From positions 1 through 32,479 of the forward strand of contig CAZQRT010000006.1 in assembly GCA_964596105.1 (NCBI GenBank): a stretch of 32,479 bases of DNA, written 5' to 3'. A program made the position numbers and the translations under genes. This stretch comes from CAJUOR01 sp964596105. Its GTDB lineage: Bacteria; Bacillota_I; Bacilli_A; Erysipelotrichales; Coprobacillaceae. Positions 21,618 to 30,143 of this stretch are shown here, piece after piece. Numbering within the stretch: the first letter of the stretch is position 1; each line of letters starts with the position of its first letter. The notes beneath the pieces were generated by a model. It saw nothing but the letters and a program-made list of their open reading frames with translations. It was not told the DNA's origin and did no database searches.

Positions 21618-23101
21618 TTCATAAACAGATAACCGTCCGCTTGATATAAGACCCCTTCGTCTTGACTGGGCATGAGTTCAAGCCTTTCCGCGTAATACTG
21701 GCGGTCTCTTATTTCACAGCCGTTTTTAGTGGTTATATATTGATTGTACAAGCTTAATAAGTGATCAGGATCAAAGCTTTTATGGTTATCAATGTAAGCG
21801 ATATCATTATTCTCCGCTCCCGCGTAAGTCACTTTGGACTTGTAAGTGTAATCCTCGAAGTCCAAAAAATCATAGACGCTCCAGTCATAGGCCTGCAAAA
21901 GAAAGCCGTCGCAGGACAGTTCCCTGAGGGCTTTTTCCATCAGCATTTTCATATACCCCTGTCTCTGGAACATGAAGTGCGTGCTGACCCCTTCAATATA
22001 ATAGAATTTTTTGGTCTGCTTTCCGTCTTTGAGCAGTACCGGCCGGAAATGCGCGACCGAAACGATCATTTTATCAATTTCCGTGACATAAGTCGTTTCC
22101 GGATTAAAGATCTTCGTAAAATAATATTTGATATAGTCCTCATTATCCTCTTTAAAGCTCGTCCGCCAGCGGTTTTCGAGAACACTCAAGTCCCCTGCCC
22201 TCGCCTGGCGCACTGTCACCTGATTAGGATATGCGAACGATTTCTCCAGTAAATAAGCCGGATGCAGGTTCATTTTTGTCTGCCGTAAATTAGGCAGACC
22301 CATATCATCCTCGCGGTTGACATATTTCGCTTCCGGGAAATTGTGTTCCAGAAAATGTTTCAGGATGGCGACATACAGGCCGCGATAAGCCTTGTTCGCC
22401 TTTTCGACGTGGATTTCCAGGGTGTCCTGATGAAGCATGGAACCGATGATAAAAGCCTCGATTTTGCCGTTGATTTCGATGCAGCCGCCCTCCCAGGGCA
22501 GGACGTGTTTCTCCTTCAGCAAAGAATAGATCCCCTGCTTCTCAACGATGATGTTGGGATCATCGTCCTTGTCCTTTTCCCATCTTGCCAGAAGGTCCAT
22601 GATCTCACCGGTATCGCTTTGTTTAAGGGGCCGGTAAGTATACTCATAATTTTTCACGAAGGTATTGTAGTGATTGCGCCGCTTCTGCATTTTTTTGCCG
22701 GCGAGGGTTTGCAAAGGCTCCCGCTCGTAAATGTAATCATACTCCCCGCGCTGTTTCACGATCTTAAAATAGCCGGGGAAGTCTTCTTCCAGCCAGTCGC
22801 AGACTTCGTTGACAACACCGTCGATATAACAGGGAAGGCCGTGTTCCTCACTGTATTCCCGCATGAATTCGACGGCTTTTTTAAAGTGACGGCGCTCGCA
22901 CAAGGGCATATTCCAGAATAAAAGATGCTCATAATGACACAAGGTCACAAGAAAATCCTCATCGGCGTAATAATGCACATTGTATTCATGATTCCACATG
23001 TGCATGGTGACAAAGCTCGTATTGTAACAGATATAATTCGTTTTTTCATAGTATTTCATAAAAAGCGGGTAATCGCTTATTTCCAAAGGCTTCAGTTCCA
23101 T
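21614..23101 (-). CDS. DUF2156 / GNAT two-domain acyltransferase-like protein
   Basis: This 495-residue protein joins two GNAT-like folds. Residues 1 to about 285 resemble DUF2156, the catalytic domain of lysyl-phosphatidylglycerol synthases, seen in LAGKKMQKRRNHYNTFVKNY near 133-152 and NREDDMGLPNLRQTKMNLHP near 260-279. Residues about 293-440 look like a GNAT acetyltransferase: VTVRQARAGDLSVLENRW, then FQRQGYMKMLMEKALREL as the acetyl-CoA-binding motif. It lacks the multi-helix flippase of MprF, so it is cytosolic. The substrate is unknown; aminoacyl or acyl transfer is an inference. GGAGG lies before the ATG. A divergent promoter region follows upstream. Confidence 0.82.
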   Translation of the reverse strand: MELKPLEISDYPLFMKYYEKTNYICYNTSFVTMHMWNHEYNVHYYADEDFLVTLCHYEHLLFWNMPLCERRHFKKAVEFMREYSEEHGLPCYIDGVVNEVCDWLEEDFPGYFKIVKQRGEYDYIYEREPLQTLAGKKMQKRRNHYNTFVKNYEYTYRPLKQSDTGEIMDLLARWEKDKDDDPNIIVEKQGIYSLLKEKHVLPWEGGCIEINGKIEAFIIGSMLHQDTLEIHVEKANKAYRGLYVAILKHFLEHNFPEAKYVNREDDMGLPNLRQTKMNLHPAYLLEKSFAYPNQVTVRQARAGDLSVLENRWRTSFKEDNEDYIKYYFTKIFNPETTYVTEIDKMIVSVAHFRPVLLKDGKQTKKFYYIEGVSTHFMFQRQGYMKMLMEKALRELSCDGFLLQAYDWSVYDFLDFEDYTYKSKVTYAGAENNDIAYIDNHKSFDPDHLLSLYNQYITTKNGCEIRDRQYYAERLELMPSQDEGVLYQADGYLFMK

Positions 23102-23122
23102 AATAACCTCCTGACTTTTTTT

Positions 23123-23131
23123 ATTATATCA
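23123..23131 (-). promoter_or_regulatory. Extended -10 promoter of the DUF2156-GNAT gene
   Basis: On the - strand this reads TGATATAAT, a consensus -10 with the extended TG. The -35 region is weak. It is about 20 bases before the start codon. Confidence 0.6.
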
Positions 23132-23180
23132 TCATCCGCCCGCGATGCCCACGGTTTTGCTTTTTTAGGTCCGGCAAATA

Positions 23181-23189
23181 TGATATACT
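23181..23189 (+). promoter_or_regulatory. Extended -10 promoter of the membrane protein gene
   Basis: TGATATACT (23181-23189) is an extended -10 box without a clear -35 box, 21 bases before the start codon. The same nine bases recur as the XRE gene's promoter on the other strand (30063-30071). Confidence 0.55.
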
Positions 23190-23210
23190 TAAATAAAGGA
23201 GTGAAACGCT

Positions 23211-24332
23211 ATGTTGAAATATAAAGGATCAGTGACCATTGTCCTTTTGCTGGCATTCGCCGCTCTGGCTCTGCCCTGCATTCAATCCTACTCATTCTTT
23301 GATTTCCTGTTCAATTATTCCCTCGTGACCCAAAGCGGGGCCTCGCCCTGGATGGTCATCGTCGTCAGCGTCTATCTTTTGTGGCATCTGCTGACCATCT
23401 TTTTAGTTCCATATCAAAAAAATCCCTATTTAAAGGCGAAGACTTTCGGATTGTGCCTCGCCGATCTGGGCGGTTTTATGCTCATCATCCTGGTCGCCGC
23501 CAAAAACCTCATCAAGGCTCCTTACAAACTCTCCTTTTTCGCCTTCATTCCGGCGATCCTGCTGGTTCTGGCCGTCTCCTTAAGCCTTGCGATGAGCCCG
23601 GAAAAAAAGGCCAAAAAAGCCGCTAAACCAAAAGAAAAATCCAAACCGGAAGAGATCAAAGCGGAACCGGTAGAAGGATCAAAACCGGAAGAAAAGACCA
23701 GTTTTGAAAATCCTCAGCCGGCCGCGGAAGAAACCGTCCTGGATGTACCGGCGAATATCATAGACGAGGAAGAAGTTCAAACCGAAAAGCCCGCTTCCCA
23801 AAAGCCATCCGGCACGAAATCGTTTGGCAAACGCTTCTACAAGATCCTGTTTCTCATCAACCTGCTGTTTTTAATCAGCCTGTTCTTTACCTGGAATTCC
23901 GACATCACGAAAACCAAAGGCATCATCATCTTTTTAAGCGGACACGGGTTCTTTGATATTTTATCCCGTCTCGTGCTTCTGCTCGCGGTTCATATTCTCA
24001 TCACGCTCGTGCTGTTTTTCAACGGCCGCAGATACTTTCTCATCGCGACCCTGATCAATGCCACCGGCATGATTTTAGCGGTCGTGCGCGCCAGCGAGCT
24101 GATCGGCTTTGTGAATTTAGCGATGGTTCCGATCTTTGATGTGATCCTTTCTTTCGCGGTCTATTATCTGGTATATATGTACCGCCGGGAAATGAACCGT
24201 CGCAAGCCGGGTTCGGTGCATCTGACCAGTGATCTGAAAGCCTATTTCTCAGCCGCTATCAGCATGATCGGCAAGATCTTTAATAATCTGAAAGCGATGG
24301 TTCTCGCCTGGAAAGACGATACCGGCGAGTAA
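23211..24332 (+). CDS. Eight-helix membrane protein with charged linker, unknown function
   Basis: This 373-residue protein is not recognised. Four membrane helices lie near residues 8-26, 47-67, 79-99 and 108-128. A charged Lys/Glu/Pro-rich linker (about 130-205) follows, then four more helices near 210-227, 248-270, 276-293 and 302-323, and a basic tail. The two halves have similar spacing and hydrophobic pattern and may be an internal duplication. AAAGGAG precedes the ATG. The linker resembles those of cell-envelope or scaffold proteins, which is only an impression. It is transcribed alone, divergent from the DUF2156 gene. Confidence 0.75.
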   Translation: MLKYKGSVTIVLLLAFAALALPCIQSYSFFDFLFNYSLVTQSGASPWMVIVVSVYLLWHLLTIFLVPYQKNPYLKAKTFGLCLADLGGFMLIILVAAKNLIKAPYKLSFFAFIPAILLVLAVSLSLAMSPEKKAKKAAKPKEKSKPEEIKAEPVEGSKPEEKTSFENPQPAAEETVLDVPANIIDEEEVQTEKPASQKPSGTKSFGKRFYKILFLINLLFLISLFFTWNSDITKTKGIIIFLSGHGFFDILSRLVLLLAVHILITLVLFFNGRRYFLIATLINATGMILAVVRASELIGFVNLAMVPIFDVILSFAVYYLVYMYRREMNRRKPGSVHLTSDLKAYFSAAISMIGKIFNNLKAMVLAWKDDTGE

Positions 24333-24344
24333 AACCATAAACAT

Positions 24345-24371
24345 CAAAAAAGCGTGACATTTGTCACGCTT
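24345..24371. terminator. Bidirectional terminator between convergent genes
   Basis: AAGCGTGAC (24350-24358) pairs with GTCACGCTT (24363-24371) around ATTT. Read on the - strand it is followed by six T, so it ends the PTS IIB gene; it can also serve the + membrane protein gene. Confidence 0.88.
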
Positions 24372-24376
24372 CAATA

Positions 24377-24691
24377 TTATTTCATTAACTGCAGGGCCTG
24401 TTTGTATACGGCTTCCCCGTTCATTGTCCCGTAATCCCGCATATCAATCACGGCCACCGGAATTGGTCCGGCCTTGCGGTTGTTGGCCAGTTTCTCAATC
24501 AGATTCTTCTGGAAACGAACCTGCGGGCCAAGCAGGATGCAGTCAACCAGTTCGATCACGCTGTCGGCCTCTTTGACCGGCAGGGCGAAAATTTTAACTT
24601 CATCATTATGATTTCTTGCTGCTAATTCCATCTTCGTTACAAGCAAACTGGTGGACATGCCGGCCGAGCACACCAATAAAATTGTTTTCAT
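24377..24691 (-). CDS. PTS lactose/cellobiose-family IIB component
   Basis: This 104-residue IIB protein carries phosphate on a cysteine during sugar uptake by the phosphotransferase system. The N-terminal ILLVCSAGMSTSLLVTKM shows the phosphorylated Cys8 and the CSAGMSTS loop typical of the lactose/cellobiose/chitobiose family; ILLGPQVRFQ and PVAVIDMRDYGTMNGE complete the pattern. No IIA, IIC or glycosidase gene is nearby, so it is an orphan. AAGGAG lies before the ATG. A good promoter with a cre-like sequence suggests carbon control. Confidence 0.92.
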   Translation of the reverse strand: MKTILLVCSAGMSTSLLVTKMELAARNHNDEVKIFALPVKEADSVIELVDCILLGPQVRFQKNLIEKLANNRKAGPIPVAVIDMRDYGTMNGEAVYKQALQLMK

Positions 24692-24718
24692 GAAAATCCA
24701 CTCCTTTTCCTTGCTTCT

Positions 24719-24747
24719 ATTTTACTTCATAACCTGAAAATTGTAAA
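24719..24747 (-). promoter_or_regulatory. Promoter of the PTS IIB gene
   Basis: On the - strand, TTTACA (24747-24742), 17 bases, then TAAAAT (24724-24719). It is about 28 bases before the start codon. Confidence 0.8.
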
Positions 24748-24755
24748 CACTTTCT
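24742..24755. promoter_or_regulatory. Possible cre (CcpA operator)-like site
   Basis: TGTAAACACTTTCT matches 12 of 14 positions of the cre consensus TGWAANCGNTNWCA, missing the central CG and the last A. It covers the -35 box of the PTS IIB promoter, a fitting place for catabolite repression. The match is by eye only. Confidence 0.35.
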
Positions 24756-24772
24756 TAAAGTTTAGAAAACCA

Positions 24773-24801
24773 TTTCAAGACCCCGCGATCTGTGCTAGAA
24801 T
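24773..24801 (+). promoter_or_regulatory. Promoter of the YfcE-like gene
   Basis: TTTCAA (24773-24778), 17 bases, then TAGAAT (24796-24801), with the extended TGC before it. It lies 22 bases ahead of the GTG start. Confidence 0.65.
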
Positions 24802-24823
24802 AAATGAAAGAGGTGATCTCATA

Positions 24824-25381
24824 GTGGAAAATAAAGTTTTAATGATCAGTGATACCCATCGTGATGATGAAACCTTTCAAAATATTCTCGACCGCCACCG
24901 TGACGCGGATCTCATCATCCACGCCGGCGACACCAGCATGAAAATGGATGACGAGATGCTCAAAGGCATGCTTGTTGTCCAGGGCAATCACGATCTGGAA
25001 CCGTTCCCGGAATACATCGTGCACCCGCCCTACTTCATCTGCCACGGCCATACCTTCCACGTTTACGAAAACTTTGATACAATGCTCATGATGGCCAAAA
25101 AAAATCACTGCTCGATCATCGTTCACGGCCATACCCATATCGCCTATGACCAGGTCATCGACGGAATTCGCATCATCAATCCCGGCAGCGCCCTCATCAA
25201 CCGCGGCAGCTACGGCTACGGCACCTACGCCGTCTACTATCCGCGAACAGAAAAGCTGATCTTCTACCATCATAAAACCCATGAGGATGTCACCGCGACC
25301 GTCGTCCCTGACGGTGTGACAACCCTGCAGGAGTTCCGCGAGTTATTAGCTTCCTTTATAAAAAGAACGTCATCATCCTGA
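24824..25381 (+). CDS. YfcE/MJ0936-type phosphodiesterase
   Basis: This 185-residue calcineurin-like phosphoesterase has MISDTHRDD (residues 7-15), IIHAGDTS (about 31-38), VQGNHD (about 52-57), FICHGHTF and VHGHTHIA (about 104-111), and INPGS, which supply the two-metal site. YfcE of E. coli hydrolyses model phosphodiesters; its true substrate is unknown. The start is GTG 24824 with AGAGGTG eight bases ahead. The stop lies in the loop region of a bidirectional terminator. Confidence 0.92.
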   Translation: MENKVLMISDTHRDDETFQNILDRHRDADLIIHAGDTSMKMDDEMLKGMLVVQGNHDLEPFPEYIVHPPYFICHGHTFHVYENFDTMLMMAKKNHCSIIVHGHTHIAYDQVIDGIRIINPGSALINRGSYGYGTYAVYYPRTEKLIFYHHKTHEDVTATVVPDGVTTLQEFRELLASFIKRTSSS

Positions 25382-25392
25382 TGACGTTCTTT
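25362..25392. terminator. Bidirectional terminator
   Basis: AAAGAACGTCATCA (25362-25375) pairs perfectly with TGATGACGTTCTTT (25379-25392) around TCC. It ends the YfcE-like gene on the + strand and the ABC cassette on the - strand. Confidence 0.9.
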
Positions 25393-25393
25393 A

Positions 25394-25642
25394 TTAGCCC
25401 TTTAAACCGCGCGCCTGGCGCTCCATATTCTCCACCACAATATCGAAGATCTCCCCCTTATTAGCGCAGTACTCAAGGACCTTCCATGGTTCATTGGTGT
25501 GAAAATGAAGCTTGATCAAATCCTCATCCCCCACCACCAGAAGGCAGTCGCCGGAAAATTTTTCCGTGATATCGGCGCTGATCTGATCCTCACTGAGATG
25601 CTCTCCGGCGATCAGAAGCTGGGTATCATAGCGATACTCCAT
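25394..25642 (-). CDS. Free-standing FakA/YloV C-terminal-like domain
   Basis: This 82-residue protein matches the last part of the fatty-acid kinase FakA / DAK-phosphatase YloV: YDTQLLIAGEHL, then CLLVVGDEDLIKLHFHTNEP with KVLEYCANKGEI and VENMERQ. FakA is normally about 550 residues with an N-terminal DhaL kinase domain and binds FakB lipid carriers. Here only the C-terminal region is present, with its own start directly after the upstream TAG and a GGGGG ribosome site. It may be a regulator or remnant. It is the last gene of the ABC transporter cassette. Confidence 0.75.
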   Translation of the reverse strand: MEYRYDTQLLIAGEHLSEDQISADITEKFSGDCLLVVGDEDLIKLHFHTNEPWKVLEYCANKGEIFDIVVENMERQARGLKG

Positions 25643-25966
25643 CTACTGATCCCCCTTCACACTTGTTAAAACGCCCTTTTCCTCAAAAAACTTGCGCAGT
25701 TCCTTTTTGGTCTCATAAGAAACCTGGTCGCTTTTGCGAATAGCCTGAAAGAAATGCTCGCGGCTGGCTAAGATCTCCTGCTGGCCGGGAACATAAACAC
25801 TCTCGTAGCGGCGCATATACTCTTTAACCCCTTCATCGCTGGGGCTGGCCATCACCTTGTTTTCAAATTTAAGAAAATTCTTAAATTTGACAAGGGAAGT
25901 AATATAAAACGACAAGCCTACGATGACAAGAAATACCACAATGGTTAAAAGAACATACCAGAACAT
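25643..25966 (-). CDS. Small membrane-anchored protein, unknown function
   Basis: This 107-residue protein has one N-terminal membrane helix (residues about 4-26), a basic stretch KFKNFLKFENK and a mainly helical, charged C-terminal domain (about 45-105), likely cytosolic. It is not recognised. It starts just after the permease stop and its TAG touches the ATG of the FakA-like gene, so all are cotranscribed and possibly coupled. Confidence 0.72.
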   Translation of the reverse strand: MFWYVLLTIVVFLVIVGLSFYITSLVKFKNFLKFENKVMASPSDEGVKEYMRRYESVYVPGQQEILASREHFFQAIRKSDQVSYETKKELRKFFEEKGVLTSVKGDQ

Positions 25967-25968
25967 TA

Positions 25969-28477
25969 TTAATCCACATCCTTTAAATTTTCAATTGGTA
26001 AAATCTGACGAATCCGCCTTAAAGTCATCATAATCAAAGGGGCAACCAGCACGACGCCGCACACGAGAATGGAAATAATCAGCGTGCCGACGATATTCGC
26101 GCCAAAATCAAACGAAGAGGCAATACCGAGATAACCCTCCAGTAAAGCCAGCGGGACAAAGATCGCGATCACGAGAAAAGCCGCGTTCAAATAACCTTCA
26201 AGATATTCAAAGATAAACAGCATATTCAGCTGCGCGCCGGTCATTCCCACCGACTTCATGATCGAGATATCATTGCGCTTCAAGTGCACATTGCCGACAA
26301 AGACATTGTTGATATTCAAAAGAGAAACGATGAAAAGCAGCCCGAACAAAGGATAAAGCAGTACCTCAATGATAAAAGTTGTGAAACGGTTGGTTTCTAC
26401 CGTTAAAGCCAGGTTGTTGACAAAGTAATGATCCATGCTCCCGCTCTCATTTAAAGCGGTGTCAATCGCGTCCTGAACCGAGGAAGCGGTGGACGTGTTA
26501 CGCAAGGTGATCTGGTAATGCTCAATCAGCGTATGGCCGCTCTCCAAAAGACTGTCCAGAGAGAAAACATAAGCCCGCGGGAATTTCTCACAGTCAAAAT
26601 GAAGATCCGCGAAAACATCTTCCGGGATGACAGCCACGGCGGCGACATCGTAATAAGCGTCGGCATTTTCCGTCGTGAGCTTCTGCCCCGCCTTGATATT
26701 GGCGCAAAGCTCACTGCCCAGGCGGTCCTCGTCACTGTACAGAGCGATCACATCGGTGGCGGTGAGATGATCGATACTTCCGCTGACAAGATACGGTTTG
26801 ATCTCGCTAAGCTGGGTTTTGTCAAAAGCCGTCGGATAATGATAGACGTTGCAGTAAGTATTCCCGCTGTCGTCTTTAACGGAATCAAACTTCAGGTTGG
26901 TAACCGATTTGTAGCTGTTTAAAAGATCCTCGTCATAAAGGTCCTGACGGCTGTAAAGAAAATCGACATGCTGCGGCAGCCGCGTCACATAAAACGATTC
27001 CGCGACGATAAGCCCGTCTCTCTGCTTCTGATATAGAGCGTCGGAAACCTCCGGAACCGTCTCCCTTAAGCCGGCATCAAGACCGACAGACTGGTAATTG
27101 GTGATGTCAAAATCATAATCCTGATCGACATACTGATTTTTATAAATCACATTGGAAAGGAATATGCTGGTGAACAGCACCATCGTCGCCAGGTACAAAA
27201 AGAAGGAATGAAAAATATTGCGGGTCTGTTTTTTCATCCGGCCGTTATAAATAATGAACATGCGCCAGGAAAAACTGCGCCTTCTCGTCGTCGTGGTCTT
27301 CTCCGGCGTGCCGTACTCATACGAAAAGTTCTTTAAATCCGCGATGGCATTGCTCGTGATATAACCGGCATAAGCCTTCATGCCCGATACCACCATCAAA
27401 GCCACCCCGCAGATCAAAGACAAAGCGATGATCCAGGGATTCGCGTACATCTTCCAGGTTAGCGTGATATACAGACGGTCAATGAAAAGATTCAAAATCA
27501 CATAGGATGAAGCGATGCCCAGGACGACCCCTAAAAGCGCTCCAATAATACCTAATGTATACAGCTCAATTTGCAGAAGCCTTTTAATCTCGTTAGGCGT
27601 CGCGCCGATTGATTTTAAAAGTCCCAGCTCCTTCTTGCGGTCCTTGTCGCTGATCAAAACGACATTTCGCACCGAGATCAAACTCATCGCGATACCGATC
27701 ACGGCAATGATGACAAACAGTATCAGCAAAACCGTGGTGTCTTGCAGATAGGAATAGACCGAATCACGGGAAACCGCTTCGCTGTTGGTGTAAGCCGCGG
27801 CCGCGGGAATATTCATGTGCTTGACAAAGTAGTCAAACGAATCGCTAAGATGAACGAGATCATCGCGAATATAAAGCACCGCGTCATCCCCGGGTTCAAA
27901 ACAGCCGTAAGCCAGCGACCAGCCCGCGGTATATTTTTTAAACTCCTCATTGTTTGTATAAAGCCCGCAGATGGTAAAACTTTGTTTCGCGATCACCGGC
28001 TGATCCTGGTAAGGATCGAGATGATACAACTCCGCCCCGTGTCCGGCTTCTAACGTGCCAAGCTCCAGTTCCACGCTGTCGCCGACGGCCAGACCCAGAT
28101 CTTCAGCGACGACAAGCTCCTCTTCAGTCTGGGCGAGCCGTCCGGAACTTAAAGCAAAAGGCAGAACCGGATTTTCCTCCGCGGAATCGATCGTCCTTAA
28201 AGCCAGGGGCTGATTTTGATAGCTGGCCTGCAGGCCGGCGGAAACATCCCGGGTTTCATGATAGCGGCTGGAAGGCTGGTACTCCTGATCCAGATAACAG
28301 GCGTAGTGAAAATCGCCGATCGAGTTAAACTGATCACCCTTGGAAAAATCATAAATATCCTTAAAAAGCGTGATGGAAGTGAAAAAGATGGTCGTGCTGA
28401 GACTGACAGCGATGATGCTGAGCCACGTGCGCTGTTTCTTTTTCAAAAGATTAATCCGGGCGATATGAGGAATATAT

Positions 28478-28491
<14 letters not shown>
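25969..28491 (-). CDS. ABC transporter permease, FtsX/MacB type
   Basis: This 840-residue permease contains two FtsX-like halves. Membrane helices lie near residues 18-38, then about 250-275, 300-330 and 345-375; a second N-terminal-type helix near 420-445 opens the repeat, followed by helices near 720-745, 765-790 and 805-830. Two large extracellular domains (about 45-245 and 450-710) separate them. SVRNVVLISDKDRKKELGLL then KSIGATPNEIKRL and HLKRNDISIMKSVGMTGAQL are the paired coupling motifs. Such permeases work as mechanotransmitters or export lipids or peptides. ATG 28491 is preferred since GAGGAAG precedes it; it overlaps the ATPase gene end. Confidence 0.88.
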
Positions 28492-29638
<1,147 letters not shown>

Positions 29639-29652
29639 ACGCTCACTCCCCC

Positions 29653-29682
29653 AAAAAAAAGAATAACACGATTGTGTTATTC
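29653..29682 (-). terminator. Terminator after the XRE regulator gene
   Basis: On the - strand GAATAACAC pairs with GTGTTATTC around AATC, followed by eight T (29660-29653). It lies between the regulator and the ABC ATPase gene, whose start is only 14 bases away, so it may set a lower level of the transporter by partial readthrough. Confidence 0.88.
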
Positions 29683-30042
29683 AGCTGCCGATGTCACCGT
29701 TTCCTGTTCCGCGTTACGTTTATCCTCGTATCTTTTGCGCTTATACTCGATGAGAAACATAACTTCTTTCAGATCTTCATCGGGAAGCTCAGTCAGAAGA
29801 CGGGCGATATTCGCGATATTGTAATAGTCATACTTCTTGCCGCTGATAATCTCCTCGACACTTCTTCCGTAAAGACTGGAAAGGATCTTAAGTTCTCCGA
29901 CCGTGACATCGCGCTTGCCATTTTCAATATCGGAAATCGCTGAGTGCGGCACATTCAAATAAGTCGAGACATCCTTTTGCGTCAGATGCTTAAAATTGCG
30001 ATAAGATTTCAAGCGCTTCGCCAGTGCCATATCAATAGCCAT
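29677..30042 (-). CDS. XRE-family transcriptional regulator
   Basis: This 121-residue protein has an N-terminal helix-turn-helix of the Cro/CI (XRE) type: LAKRLKSYRNFKHLTQKDVS then LNVPHSAISDIENGKRDVTV, residues about 6-48, followed by LKILSSLYGRSVEEIISG. A helical C-terminal tail may mediate dimers. ATG 30042 is chosen because AGAGG is spaced eight bases; GTG 30051 is in the ribosome site. It has its own promoter and lies immediately upstream of the ABC genes, so it likely controls that cassette. Confidence 0.88.
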   Translation of the reverse strand: MAIDMALAKRLKSYRNFKHLTQKDVSTYLNVPHSAISDIENGKRDVTVGELKILSSLYGRSVEEIISGKKYDYYNIANIARLLTELPDEDLKEVMFLIEYKRKRYEDKRNAEQETVTSAAE

Positions 30043-30062
30043 GTCAATCACCTCTTAGCTAG

Positions 30063-30090
30063 AGTATATCATGAATTTAGAAATAATCAA
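30063..30090 (-). promoter_or_regulatory. Promoter of the XRE-ABC cassette
   Basis: On the - strand, TTGATT (30090-30085), 16 bases, then TATACT (30068-30063), with the extended TGA. It lies about 20 bases before the XRE start codon. It is the only visible promoter for the whole cassette. Confidence 0.7.
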
Positions 30091-30106
30091 TATGAATTTA
30101 TTAAAA

Positions 30107-30136
30107 AAGCAAAAAACTTATGGCAAAGCCATAAGT
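30107..30136 (-). terminator. Terminator of the U32-SWIM operon
   Basis: On the - strand ACTTATGGC pairs perfectly with GCCATAAGT (30136-30116) around TTT, followed by T-rich sequence. It starts eight bases after the stop of the SWIM gene. Confidence 0.9.
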
Positions 30137-30143
30137 CTTTAAA

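Noticed and set aside
22343..22921. A 192-codon antisense frame in the DUF2156 gene
   Set aside because: It is a hydrophobic shadow of the sense gene with no ribosome site.
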